Assembly: GCA_014238945.1 (NCBI GenBank)
Contig: JABAAB010000067.1
Location: forward strand, 1-64,000
DNA from: Lysobacterales bacterium
GTDB taxonomy: Bacteria; Pseudomonadota; Gammaproteobacteria; Xanthomonadales; SZUA-36
Length of the DNA stretch: 64,000 nt
Direction: 5' to 3'
A program made the translations under genes and the position numbers. The number at the start of each line of letters is the position of its first letter. Position 1 is the first letter of the stretch. Under the pieces are notes generated by a model that saw only the letters and a list, made by a program, of their open reading frames with translations, did no database searches and was not told the origin of the DNA. Shown here piece by piece: positions 1-8,156 of this stretch.

Positions 1-68
1 TAAATTCGCCGAAAGGACCTTCGGGCCGCAGCACATTTGGCAGGAACTGACCTTCGACGACTATTTCG

Positions 69-1988
69 GTGGCGCCTGGGTACTCGAGATCTATCGTCCG
101 GCATTTCTGCATTGCAATCGCTTTGCCGCTAATCGCGGCCGGCTCACGCAGTATCAACGTGATGCTCGAGCCCATGCGCATGGCGGGTGCGGCGGGCAGG
201 GAAATGCTGGTGGCCGCTGCTGCCAGTCGTTGGAGCATTCCGGTCGAAAAATGCTTTGCCAGGTCTCATGCTGTCTATAACCGCGACGATGACCGCAGTT
301 TGCCCTATGGGGAACTGGCCGGAGTCGCCGGCGATATGGCGGTTCCGGAAGACCCCGTGCTGAAAACCCGGGATCAGTTCCGCTATATCGGCAAGCCCTT
401 GCAGCGTCATGACCAGGGTGAGGTGGTGGTGGGTGAGCGCATCTACGGTTGCGATGTGAAAGTCCCGGGCCTGAAGTATGCCGCCATCCGGCATGTTCCC
501 GTTTTGGGCGGTTCGGTCAAGTCACTTGATAAGAGCCCGGCGCTGGCCATGCCTGGTGTCGTGGACGTGGTGGTCATTCCGCGTTTTGACAGACCCTACG
601 GATCACTGGGTGGGGTGGCGGTAGTTGCGGAAAATACCTGGCTGGCCCAGCAGGCTCTGGCGAAACTCGAAATTGAATTTGAAGCGGGTGAAAACGGCTC
701 CTACGACACCGAAGAGTATAAGAAACAACTTGTCCTGAATGTTGAATCGCCGGCCAAAAAAGAATTTGAGAAAGGCTCATTGGACCAGGCCTTCAAAGAC
801 GCCAGCGCCACTCTCAAGGCCAGCTATACCGGCGGTCATCTGTCGCATTCTCCGATGGAGCCGATGGCCAGCCTGGTCTGGGTACAGGATGACCGATGTG
901 AAATCTGGGCTTCGACCCAGGACCCGGCAGGAATCCAGCGAACCGTAGGCGAATTCCTGGAGCGCAAACCGGAAGATATCACGGTTCATGTCATGATGGC
1001 GGGCGGTGGCTTTGGCCGCAAGTTCAAATGCGACTACGTTCAGGAAGCGGCGGCCCTGTCAAAGGCCGTGGGTGCCCCGGTCCAGTTGACCTGGTCGCGT
1101 GAAGAGGACACACGTACGGGCTATTACCATTCCTGTAGTGCGCAACATATCGAGGCCTCGCTCAATGCGCAGGGCCAGGTAACCGGCTGGCTGCACCGTG
1201 CTGCTTTTCCAACCATTTCATCGACATTTGACCCGTCCGTGGTTCAGCCTTCGGCCAGAGACCTCGGGGCGGTCGCAAAACATCCTTACGGTATCGCGAA
1301 TATGCGTGTCGAATCCGGCCTGGCTCCCGGGCACACACGCATCGGCTGGTACCGGGCCGTGTATGCCATATTTTATGGCTTTGCGATCAATGTCTTCACG
1401 GATGAACTGGCCCAGGCAGCAGGCGTGGACGCGCTGCAGTTTCACCGCAATATCTACGATAACAACCATGATCCTGATCAGAAGGAACAGGTCAAGCGTT
1501 GCCGGTCCGTTCTCGATAAAGTGGCGGAAATGGCGGGCTGGGGGAAGAAGTTACCCGCCAACCATGGTTTGGGGCTCGCAGTACATCACAGTTTCGAAAG
1601 CTATATTGCAATGGCCGTACAGGTCGAGGTTGATGGCGAGGATATCACCGTTCATCGGGTCGACTGTGCCGTTGATTGCGGCCTGGTGCTGAACCCGGAT
1701 ATTGCAACTGCCCAGATGGAGGGTGCGGTCATTATGGGAACGGGCCTGACACTGAACACCGAGATCCGCTTCAAGGACGGCGCCGTGGTCAATTCGAACT
1801 TCCATGACTACCCCGTGTTGCGTATCAGCGAAGCTCCACGGGAAATCAATGTCAGCTTTACCGGACAGGACTATCGCCCCACCGGATTGGGTGAGCCTGG
1901 CGTTCCAACGATGGCGCCGGCGTTGGTCAACGCTATTTTTGCCGCGAGTGGCAAGCGCTACCGTGCATTGCCGATCAGGTCAGTTTAA
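69..1988 (+). CDS. Molybdopterin-dependent hydroxylase large subunit, isoquinoline 1-oxidoreductase beta type, 5'-incomplete
   Basis: Large (molybdopterin-binding) subunit of a xanthine-oxidase-family hydroxylase, closest in layout to the isoquinoline 1-oxidoreductase/aldehyde dehydrogenase beta subunit. Visible hallmarks are LEPMRMAGAAGREML (about residue 33), a VAVVAENTWLAQQAL segment (about 180), GGGFGRKFKCDY (about 315), NPDIATAQMEGA (about 550) and GLGEPGVPTMAPALVNAIFA near the C-terminus. The Glu of that last motif is the family's catalytic base. Family members usually have another 100-130 residues before the AGAA segment, including an E-M-G-Q-G motif. That part is not found in any frame upstream, and family similarity begins only around position 144. 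The first 25 residues are therefore probably not native: the gene is truncated or frameshifted at its 5' end. Partner [2Fe-2S] and cytochrome subunits are not in the window. Confidence 0.75.
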   Translation: MAPGYSRSIVRHFCIAIALPLIAAGSRSINVMLEPMRMAGAAGREMLVAAAASRWSIPVEKCFARSHAVYNRDDDRSLPYGELAGVAGDMAVPEDPVLKTRDQFRYIGKPLQRHDQGEVVVGERIYGCDVKVPGLKYAAIRHVPVLGGSVKSLDKSPALAMPGVVDVVVIPRFDRPYGSLGGVAVVAENTWLAQQALAKLEIEFEAGENGSYDTEEYKKQLVLNVESPAKKEFEKGSLDQAFKDASATLKASYTGGHLSHSPMEPMASLVWVQDDRCEIWASTQDPAGIQRTVGEFLERKPEDITVHVMMAGGGFGRKFKCDYVQEAAALSKAVGAPVQLTWSREEDTRTGYYHSCSAQHIEASLNAQGQVTGWLHRAAFPTISSTFDPSVVQPSARDLGAVAKHPYGIANMRVESGLAPGHTRIGWYRAVYAIFYGFAINVFTDELAQAAGVDALQFHRNIYDNNHDPDQKEQVKRCRSVLDKVAEMAGWGKKLPANHGLGLAVHHSFESYIAMAVQVEVDGEDITVHRVDCAVDCGLVLNPDIATAQMEGAVIMGTGLTLNTEIRFKDGAVVNSNFHDYPVLRISEAPREINVSFTGQDYRPTGLGEPGVPTMAPALVNAIFAASGKRYRALPIRSV

Positions 1989-2011
1989 ATAGAAGTATTG
2001 TTAAAAACTTT

Positions 2012-2033
2012 GGGGTCAGAGTAAAGGGACAGA
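2012..2033 (+). repeat. GGGGTCAGAGTAAA dispersed repeat, copy 1
   Basis: Reads GGGGTCAGAGTAAAGGGACA and then GA. The same string recurs at 54351-54378 and, inverted and slightly diverged, at 61196-61220. This word commonly flanks REP-associated (RAYT, IS200-like) transposases in gammaproteobacteria (from memory). No such transposase gene is present here. Confidence 0.6.
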
Positions 2034-2120
2034 TCAAAGGAGAAAAAAACCGGCAAAACAACCCAAACTTAGGCCACAAGAAGGCTTTTAGTGAACTCTA
2101 ATAAACGAAGCCGATCATGG

Positions 2121-2186
2121 GTTCAGTCTACAGTCACTGATGCCCTGTCAAATTTCGAAAAGGAGGATTTACATTTCCTGTCTACA
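2121..2186 (+). repeat. Diverged copy of the accessory-region repeat end (copy H)
   Basis: TTCAGTCTACAG, CACTGA, then AAATTTCGAAAAGGAGGATT and TTCCTGTCTACA follow the same order and spacing as 48441-48508. They match the end of the repeat fully represented at 43498-43709. The fragment lies 3' of the molybdenum hydroxylase gene and has no coding content. Confidence 0.5.
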
Positions 2187-2192
2187 ATAAAC

Positions 2193-2216
2193 AAGGCCTG
2201 CTGTATCGCAGGCCTT
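2193..2216 (-). terminator. Hairpin terminator 3' of the secreted-protein gene
   Basis: Perfect 9-bp stem AAGGCCTGC / GCAGGCCTT with a 6-nt loop, 30 bases beyond the minus-strand stop codon. On the minus strand it is followed by GTTTATTG, a short T-rich stretch. It could act in both directions. Confidence 0.55.
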
Positions 2217-2245
2217 ATTTAGTGGGCAAACTCGAGCATTAAAGG

Positions 2246-3394
2246 TCAATCATTCCAACCCGGCCTGTTCCCTTGGGGTGTGATCAGCAACTCGATAATG
2301 GTGGCCTGGTTATCCAGGGTGGACTGGAGGAGGGCTTTGATCTCCGAATCATGCGTGCTTACTGCCCCCTTCAACTCGCCATCATGCGTAACCAACTGAT
2401 CAGCAATAGCCTCGTCATGCACCATCAGGGTTTCATACATTGTCCCCATGTTTGTGTTGATGGCCTCGACACCTGCAAATGTAGCGGTTAGTTCTGCCGC
2501 ACCAATCGAGTCATTGCACAGTTCCTGATTTTGCTCCACTGCCACGGCGACAATATAGGCAATGTCAGTGACGATACACACCGGTGAAATGTTGAATCCG
2601 ACTATATCCATCCCACAAATCTGCTCGGCTGCATCTTTCACCCCTTCGGCTGCAAGTGCCGCGTTTAGTACTCCGTTGCGTTCAGTGTAAGAAATTCCGG
2701 CGTCTGGCCAGTAGGCGCAATATCCAGATTTTTCTGTGTTTTCAGCTACGATATCAAGTGCATCGCAGACTTCCCCGGCGCCAAAAAATTCTAAGATTCC
2801 AGATTCGCAACCTAAGATGTTAGCAATGAATATGGAAGCGTTCAGGGCAATAGCTTCCAACTCGTCAAAGTTGAAGTTACCGATCCATTGCGTGCCATCA
2901 CCGCCAAATCCGGTAAGACCCAGTTCGACTTCGGATGGCGGCCACATCAAATCCACATATAGAAATTCAGTCGATTCGGCAGTGGGTTGGCCCAGGACCC
3001 CTTGAGTTCTTTCGATCCTGGTGCCTGAACCTTTACCGCCTGAGGCTTGCCTTTGCTGACTTCTGTTCATAGCCCAATTGGCTTGCGCCATGGCAAGTCC
3101 GGCCGAGCGCAGGGCGGAGGTCAGTTCCCCGGGAGTTGCCTCCAGTTCGACTGTATCGGCCATTTCGATTTCCATGCGCGCTTTTTCAATGCGTTCTTTG
3201 TAGGGGAACAACATGTTCATCCCTTGCAGCATTTTTTCCGAATAATCCAGCAGGAAGAGAGAATCCATTCGGATCAACTCACCGTTGGGAATGTTGTCCG
3301 TCGTGACCGGTTCGGCTTGATCCTGAGCCGTCGCAGTGGAGGCCAGCACGTGCCCGATGAACACACAAAGAGCGAGAGCAAGTAACTTTTTCAT
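2246..3394 (-). CDS. Secreted protein of unknown function
   Basis: 382 residues with a clear Sec signal peptide: MKK, then a hydrophobic stretch ALALCVFIGHVL, then A-x-A cleavage near STATAQ. The mature part is acidic. It has helical stretches around residues 55-120, several Cys in the middle (about 200-295, possibly disulfide-linked), and a C-terminal region of heptad-like HDE/HDGE/HDSE units (about 325-365) that may form a coiled coil. I do not recognise a family. The start ATG is supported by AAAGGAAA upstream. The gene stands alone, bounded by the IS at its 5' side and a hairpin at its 3' side. Confidence 0.7.
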   Translation of the reverse strand: MKKLLALALCVFIGHVLASTATAQDQAEPVTTDNIPNGELIRMDSLFLLDYSEKMLQGMNMLFPYKERIEKARMEIEMADTVELEATPGELTSALRSAGLAMAQANWAMNRSQQRQASGGKGSGTRIERTQGVLGQPTAESTEFLYVDLMWPPSEVELGLTGFGGDGTQWIGNFNFDELEAIALNASIFIANILGCESGILEFFGAGEVCDALDIVAENTEKSGYCAYWPDAGISYTERNGVLNAALAAEGVKDAAEQICGMDIVGFNISPVCIVTDIAYIVAVAVEQNQELCNDSIGAAELTATFAGVEAINTNMGTMYETLMVHDEAIADQLVTHDGELKGAVSTHDSEIKALLQSTLDNQATIIELLITPQGNRPGWND

Positions 3395-3427
3395 GTGATT
3401 GTTTTTCCTTTTATGTGATTGTTTTTC
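3393..3427. repeat. 15-bp tandem direct repeat at the start codon
   Basis: ATGTGATTGTTTTTC occurs at 3393-3407 and 3413-3427 with a period of 20 bp. The downstream copy, read on the minus strand, contains the start codon of the secreted-protein gene, so the repeat makes up its ribosome-binding region. Confidence 0.7.
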
Positions 3428-3501
3428 AGTAGATTAGGCGAGCGCCATTTTCGAAGCCTAACACAAGGATAAGAGTATAGATACCGTCTTCGATTACACG
3501 C

Positions 3502-3527
3502 ATTGACTCATATTTAATGTAACCCTA
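3502..3527 (+). repeat. IS left outer terminal repeat
   Basis: ATTGACTCATATTTAATGTA then ACCCTA. It pairs with the right outer repeat at 4775-4801. Confidence 0.75.
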
Positions 3528-3546
3528 CGGAGAAGTAACGCAGTAT

Positions 3547-3569
3547 CGTTGACTCATATTACAAGTAAC
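3547..3569 (+). repeat. IS left inner repeat
   Basis: CGTTGACTCATATTACAAGT then AAC. It is the inverted counterpart of 4733-4755 (about 19 of 23 bases) and lies 46 bp inside the outer repeat. Confidence 0.7.
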
Positions 3570-3589
3570 CGAAATTTGAGGACTGTAAT

Positions 3590-4762
3590 ATGGGCAAGAC
3601 TGAACGCCAGGCTTATCTCAAGGCCATTCGATCCCGTTATCGACGAGCAAGGAAAAAGGTCAAGGTTACAATTCTTGATGAATTCTGCTCCGTATGTGGA
3701 TATAACCGCAAATATGCCATTCGGTTGTTAAACCAGCGTGCTAAAACGCGCAAGAAACGGTGCACTGGACCCAAGCCCATTTATGCCTCAGCAGAGCTGC
3801 TAACCGCCCTGAAGCGTATCTGGTTTGCCAGTGACCAGATGTGTTCCAAGAAGCTCAAGGTGGCCATTCCGCTGTGGTTACCGTTCTATGAAACAGTCTA
3901 CAAGGCGCTGTTACCAGAAACACAGAACAAGCTGTTGTCGATCAGTGCCGCCACCATTGACAGGGTATTAAAACCCGTACGGGTCGCTTATGGACGCAAG
4001 GGCCTCAGTGGCACCAGACCAGGTACCCTGCTGAAGAACCAGATACCCATCCGTACCGACTTCTGGGACGTCACCCAGCCCGGCTTCATGGAAGCCGATA
4101 CCGTGGCCCATTGCGGCAACAGCCTGGCCGGTGACTTCGTCTGGTCGTTAACAATGACGGACATTCTTACGACCTGGACCGAGAATCGCGCCACCTGGAA
4201 CAAAGGTGCTGAGGGTGTGCGAGACCAGATTGCGGATGTTGAAGCCAGCCTTCCCTTTGATATGCAGGGCTTTGACTGTGACAACGGCTCGGAATTCCTG
4301 AACTGGCACCTGCTACGCTACTTTACTAATCACCCCTCGGTTACATCTTTTACCCGCTCGCGACCCTACAAGAAAAATGATAACGCTCATGTGGAACAGA
4401 AGAACTGGTCACATGTGCGCCAGTTGTTTGGTTACGATCGTTTTGAAGATCTCAGCCTGGTGGACTTGATGAATGACCTGTATGCCAATGAATGGTCACT
4501 TTATCAAAATCACTTTATTCCCAGCATGAAACTGTTGGAGAAAAAACGCATCAACTCGAAGTACTACAAAAAGTACGACCTACCCCAAACGCCATATGAC
4601 CGCGTAATGTCATCAGATCATGTTTCTGACGAAGAAAAAGAACGTCTGCAACCAGTTCACACTGCGCTTAATCCCTTTATACTCAAGAAGAATATTGAGA
4701 AAAAACTTCGGGTGATTTTCAAGAAGGTCAAAGTTACCTCTAATGTGAGGCAACGAATCTGA
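3590..4762 (+). CDS. DDE (rve-type) transposase of an ISNCY-like insertion sequence
   Basis: 390 residues, complete. The basic N-terminal region (about 1-60, with CSVCGYNRKYAIRLLN resembling a helix-turn-helix) should bind the ends. The integrase-fold catalytic core runs from about 160 to 300: first Asp in FMEADTVAHCG, second in FDCDNGSEFLN, and Glu in NAHVEQKNW, about 35 residues after the second Asp. The C-terminus is basic. The coding sequence runs into the right inner repeat, so the last codons double as end sequence. All catalytic residues are present and there is no frameshift, so the gene looks functional. The exact IS family was assigned from the motif pattern only. Confidence 0.85.
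   Translation: MGKTERQAYLKAIRSRYRRARKKVKVTILDEFCSVCGYNRKYAIRLLNQRAKTRKKRCTGPKPIYASAELLTALKRIWFASDQMCSKKLKVAIPLWLPFYETVYKALLPETQNKLLSISAATIDRVLKPVRVAYGRKGLSGTRPGTLLKNQIPIRTDFWDVTQPGFMEADTVAHCGNSLAGDFVWSLTMTDILTTWTENRATWNKGAEGVRDQIADVEASLPFDMQGFDCDNGSEFLNWHLLRYFTNHPSVTSFTRSRPYKKNDNAHVEQKNWSHVRQLFGYDRFEDLSLVDLMNDLYANEWSLYQNHFIPSMKLLEKKRINSKYYKKYDLPQTPYDRVMSSDHVSDEEKERLQPVHTALNPFILKKNIEKKLRVIFKKVKVTSNVRQRI
4733..4755 (-). repeat. IS right inner repeat
   Basis: GTTACCTCTAATGTGAGGCA then ACG. It overlaps the last codons of the transposase gene and mirrors the left inner repeat at 3547-3569. Confidence 0.65.
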
Positions 4763-4774
4763 TTCTCAGCGAGC

Positions 4775-4801
4775 TAGGGTTACCTTTTCCCATGAGTCAA
4801 C
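4775..4801 (-). repeat. IS right outer terminal repeat
   Basis: TAGGGTTACC, then TTTTCCCATGAGTCAAC. Its reverse complement matches the left outer repeat in both conserved blocks. Confidence 0.75.
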
Positions 4802-4884
4802 GCGAGAGGGCAGGCAGCCCTGATATTTTCGCCGGAGTTTTGTATTGCTCGTATCCATGCTTATGATCGCGCGGTTGTTGACAG

Positions 4885-5682
4885 CTAGCGTTTTGTTTTG
4901 GCCCAGCGGGGTTCGATGATCTGACGCAGGGGGGTCATCAGTTTATAGGGTGCGGCAAGTATTGAATTCGAGTTTTCTACCGCATCGTTGCCCTCGAAGT
5001 CAGAAACCGTGCCACCTGCCTCCCGAACCAGCAGGGCCCCGGCAGCAACATCCCAGGCTTTGAGTCCTATTTCAAAGTAGGCGTCCATACGCCCCGCTGC
5101 TACCCAGGCAAGATCCAGCGAGGCGGCGCCATAGCGTCTGATGTCCTCAACTTTTTTGTATACCTCACTGAAAATACCGGTATAGGTACTCATCATGCCA
5201 CGCTGGCGAAACGGAAATGCCGTTGCCACTATGGCGTTGTCCAGCGTAATGCGCGCTGAAACCCTCAGCCGGGTATTGTTCAAATGGGCACCACTGCCGC
5301 GACTGGCACTGAACAGTTCATCACGCATCGGGTCGTAAACCACGGCATGTTCGGTTCTGCCCTTGATTTGAAGGGCAATGGAAACTGCAAAATGGGGCAT
5401 GCCGTGCAGATAATTGCTGGTGCCATCAAGCGGATCGATGATCCACACATATTCACTTTCACCCTGTGCCCCTCCTTCTTCTCCAAGAATGGCATGGTCC
5501 GGGTGATAGCGTTTGATTTCACGTACAATCTCCGCTTCGCTGGTCTTGTCGATCTCAGTCACATAATCGTGTCGGGCCTTACGGGTGACCGGGATTGACG
5601 CAACCTTGTGTAATTCGCGTCGCATCAGGTCGCCGGCGATGTGGGCAGCGTTAATAGCGATGTTTAATACTGGATGGACCAT
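4885..5682 (-). CDS. suhB: Inositol-1-monophosphatase
   Basis: 265 residues, the normal length for SuhB. It is a Mg-dependent phosphatase that hydrolyses inositol monophosphate. In enterobacteria the protein also joins the rRNA antitermination complex. The metal-site motifs are all present: GEEGG (about 70), WIIDPLDGTSNYLHG (about 82-96) and AWDVAAGALLVREAGG (about 212-227). The start ATG lies only 12 bp from the divergent trmJ start, an arrangement seen in many gammaproteobacteria. Confidence 0.93.
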   Translation of the reverse strand: MVHPVLNIAINAAHIAGDLMRRELHKVASIPVTRKARHDYVTEIDKTSEAEIVREIKRYHPDHAILGEEGGAQGESEYVWIIDPLDGTSNYLHGMPHFAVSIALQIKGRTEHAVVYDPMRDELFSASRGSGAHLNNTRLRVSARITLDNAIVATAFPFRQRGMMSTYTGIFSEVYKKVEDIRRYGAASLDLAWVAAGRMDAYFEIGLKAWDVAAGALLVREAGGTVSDFEGNDAVENSNSILAAPYKLMTPLRQIIEPRWAKTKR

Positions 5683-5694
5683 TACAATTAATCT

Positions 5695-6492
5695 ATGAAC
5701 TCAAAGGCGGCACAGGATAACAGAAGCGAAGCATTGGTGGCAGAAAGTTTGTCACACATTCGCATTGTTTTGATCAATACAACCCACCCGGGCAATATCG
5801 GGGCCACTGCCAGGGCCATGAAAGTCATGGGCCTGAAAAGCCTGCATCTGGTCACACCAAAATTGTTTCCCTGCGCTGAAGCTACGGCACGGGCATCAGG
5901 TGCCGACGATCTGCTACAACATGCGGTGGTCCACAATTCGCTCGACGCCGCCCTTGCGGGCTGCTCGCTGGTGCTGGGAACCAGTGCCCGATTGCGAAGC
6001 CTGCCGATGCCGCAGTTAGATGTACGCATGGCCGCTGAGCGGGCACTGGCGGAAGGCAGGCCGGAAGCCAGCGGTGCACAGGACGTTGCCGTTTTGTTTG
6101 GCCGTGAGCGTTATGGATTGACCAATGATGAAATGCAACGTTGTAATCAACTGGTACATATTGACACCAACCCGGAATACGGGTCGTTGAATCTCGCCCA
6201 GGCCGTCCAGGTAGTTGCCTACGAATTGCGGATGAAAGCCATTGGTGGGGCGGGAGTGGAATTAACACCGCCCGATTGGGTGCCGGTTGACGCGGGCCAG
6301 ATGGAACGGTTGTTTGTACATCTTGAGGAGACCTTGCTTCAAATTGAGTTTCTGAACCCTGACCAGCCAAAACGCCTGATGATGAGACTGCGACGATTGT
6401 TCAACCGGGCACGACCGGACCAGAACGAAATCAATATCCTGAGGGGTATACTCGCAGCATCCCAACGGGCCGCAAAAAAACGTGAACACTGA
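5695..6492 (+). CDS. trmJ: tRNA (cytidine/uridine-2'-O-)-methyltransferase TrmJ
   Basis: SPOUT-class enzyme that methylates the ribose at position 32 of tRNA. The knot motifs are visible: NTTHPGNIGATARAMKVMG near the N-terminus, VLFGRERYGLTNDEM (about 129) and GSLNLAQAVQVVAYELRM (about 163-180). The C-terminal third is the basic, helical extension typical of TrmJ. The first ~20 residues exceed the E. coli protein, so a start at the GTG (5737) or TTG (5749) is possible; that would also leave more room for a promoter between trmJ and suhB. The 3' end overlaps the next gene by 11 bp. Confidence 0.92.
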   Translation: MNSKAAQDNRSEALVAESLSHIRIVLINTTHPGNIGATARAMKVMGLKSLHLVTPKLFPCAEATARASGADDLLQHAVVHNSLDAALAGCSLVLGTSARLRSLPMPQLDVRMAAERALAEGRPEASGAQDVAVLFGRERYGLTNDEMQRCNQLVHIDTNPEYGSLNLAQAVQVVAYELRMKAIGGAGVELTPPDWVPVDAGQMERLFVHLEETLLQIEFLNPDQPKRLMMRLRRLFNRARPDQNEINILRGILAASQRAAKKREH

Positions 6493-7384
6493 TCTTGCTC
6501 ATGAACTGAGCCCGGAATTGCATACCTGGATGGCCTCCGGGAGAACCGCCAGTGTTGACGATACCCATGTGTGGTACCGGGTTGAAGGCAACGGGCCATG
6601 GCTGGTCTGTTTGCATGGATTCCCGACCAGCAGTTGGGATTGGCACCAGCTGATCCCACTGCTGACCTCGCATTACCGGGTGTTGGTATTTGATTTTCCC
6701 GGCTATGGTCTGTCGGAAAAACCATCGGCCCGGAGCTATTCGCTACGCCGGCAGATGGATGCCACCGAGGCCTTATTAAAACTACTCGGTGTCCGCCAGT
6801 TTGACCTGCTGGCCCACGATATGGGTGCCAGTGTTGCCGGTGAGCTCTTCTACCGGCTGGAACAGGGTTTGACCACTTTATCCATAAACAGCTTCACCAT
6901 GCTCAATGCCGGTGTTTACATGGATTTGCACCAACCATTGCCTACACAGCGACTGTTGCGCACACCGCTGGTCGGTACCCTGACTGCTCGTCTGAGCAGT
7001 TACCGGATTTTCAGACATCAATATCCGCAAGCATACGCTGAGCCGGATGGTTTCGACGACGAACACTACCGCCAGCAATGGTCGCTGATATTGAATAATA
7101 ACGGTCGCCGGACACTGGCAAAGGTCGCAGGCTATATGAAAGAACGTAAACGCAACCCGGAGCGTTGGCTTGGTCCCCTGCACCGGTTGGACCTGCCGTT
7201 CAAACTGATATGGGGCAAACTGGATTCAGTTGCCGTATATCCCATTGCCGAGAGGATTTGCAGTCGGAATCCCCGTGCCAAATTGTTGTCATTGGAGGAT
7301 GTTGCCCATTACCCCCAGTTGGAGTGCCCGGAAAAGGTAGCAGCTGCCATGGTGGGTGGTGCGGGGATTGATACGTCCCCTTAA
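6482..7384 (+). CDS. Alpha/beta hydrolase with Asp nucleophile (haloalkane dehalogenase/epoxide hydrolase-like)
   Basis: 300 residues, GTG start inside the end of trmJ, so probably translated from the same mRNA. The fold is recognisable: oxyanion loop LHGFPTSSWDW, FPGYGLSEKP, and nucleophile elbow LLAHDMGAS, in which Asp replaces the more common Ser. A cap domain spans about 150-230, followed by the acid in WGKLDSVA and the catalytic His in VAHYPQLE. An Asp nucleophile followed by MG points to the haloalkane dehalogenase/epoxide hydrolase branch. Which C-X or epoxide substrate it uses cannot be read from the sequence. Confidence 0.85.
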   Translation: MNTDLAHELSPELHTWMASGRTASVDDTHVWYRVEGNGPWLVCLHGFPTSSWDWHQLIPLLTSHYRVLVFDFPGYGLSEKPSARSYSLRRQMDATEALLKLLGVRQFDLLAHDMGASVAGELFYRLEQGLTTLSINSFTMLNAGVYMDLHQPLPTQRLLRTPLVGTLTARLSSYRIFRHQYPQAYAEPDGFDDEHYRQQWSLILNNNGRRTLAKVAGYMKERKRNPERWLGPLHRLDLPFKLIWGKLDSVAVYPIAERICSRNPRAKLLSLEDVAHYPQLECPEKVAAAMVGGAGIDTSP

Positions 7385-7399
7385 TGGATTTGAGCAAGC

Positions 7400-7430
7400 G
7401 TGACCGGGGACCGAGTACCCGGTCGGTCAC
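7400..7430. terminator. Hairpin between convergent genes
   Basis: GTGACC / GGTCAC outer stem with inner GACC / GGTC pairing, exactly filling the gap between two converging genes. There is no T-run on either side, so intrinsic termination is uncertain. Confidence 0.35.
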
Positions 7431-8057
7431 TCACAAGTAGTCCGGCCTGCCAACATCCGGTAGCAGGTCTGGTGCATCTACCGGTTCGCCGTTAACCTGT
7501 CGGGCGGGGACCACCCCTGCCCAGATCGGTGTTGACAGATCCGCTTTGAGATCCTCGGGTGGACCGGTGCGTTGCTTGACGCTGAAGGTCTCGATGGGCA
7601 GGGAGAGCAGGCTGGTGGCATTGAGTTCCTTGCGTGTGGAATCCCGTACATCGGTATGTCGACCTGGCATCAGGTGATCTATCAACACCTGGATACTGGT
7701 CTTTTTCTCATCGATACCCGTTACCAGTCGGGCCATCCCGAAGACCATCACCGAGCGATAATTCATCGAGGAATAAAACGTTGAACGTGCGTAAACCATG
7801 CCATCAAAATGGGTCACAGTGACGCAGCAGCGCAGACCGGATGCGAGGTTTTTCATTAGTCGACTGGCCACTGATCCATGGATCAGGAGTTCCTCATCTC
7901 TGCGGGCGTACGCCATCGGCAGTACATAGGGTTGCCCGTCCAGTGTAAAGCCGACATGGCAAAGCTTGCCGGCATCAAGAATATTACAGGCCTGAGCGTG
8001 GTCATGGCTGCCTCTTTCGGCTTCCCGCTTGAATTTTGTATCAACTTTTATTGTCAT
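7431..8057 (-). CDS. FMN-binding split-barrel protein, pyridoxamine 5'-phosphate oxidase-related (NimA-like)
   Basis: 208 residues. It resembles the NimA/PPOX-like flavin reductase family: an N-terminal ILDAGKLCHVGFTLDGQPYV strand pair, then IHGSVASRLMKNL contacting FMN phosphate, then the CVTVTHFDGMVYARS and NYRSVMVFGMARLV strands, and a variable C-terminal tail. Family members bind FMN and reduce small electrophiles or nitro-compounds; the substrate here is unknown. It is transcribed alone, away from the ATL gene. Confidence 0.82.
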   Translation of the reverse strand: MTIKVDTKFKREAERGSHDHAQACNILDAGKLCHVGFTLDGQPYVLPMAYARRDEELLIHGSVASRLMKNLASGLRCCVTVTHFDGMVYARSTFYSSMNYRSVMVFGMARLVTGIDEKKTSIQVLIDHLMPGRHTDVRDSTRKELNATSLLSLPIETFSVKQRTGPPEDLKADLSTPIWAGVVPARQVNGEPVDAPDLLPDVGRPDYL

Positions 8058-8156
8058 TCGGGTTCTGCTTCCTGTGTGTTGGATTGATGAGTATCCACCA
8101 ATAACATGCTACCTTGTTGTCTCTGAATATGGAATTGATATACGGGCAATTTTGAC

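Larger units (their letters stand above)
3502..4801 (+). mobile_element. Complete insertion sequence with doubled terminal repeats
   Basis: About 1.3-kb element carrying one transposase gene. The outer ends are inverted repeats: TTGACTCAT-N7-GTAACCCTA at 3503-3527 and, inverted, TTGACTCAT-N8-GTAACCCTA at 4775-4800. A second copy of the same motif lies 46-47 bp inside each end (3547-3569 and 4733-4755). No convincing target-site duplication is visible next to the outer ends. The element sits between the secreted-protein gene and suhB and interrupts no recognisable gene. Confidence 0.8.

Noticed and set aside
3502-4801. Target-site duplication around the IS
   Set aside because: Flanking bases ACACGC and CGCGAG share only CGC, too short to claim.
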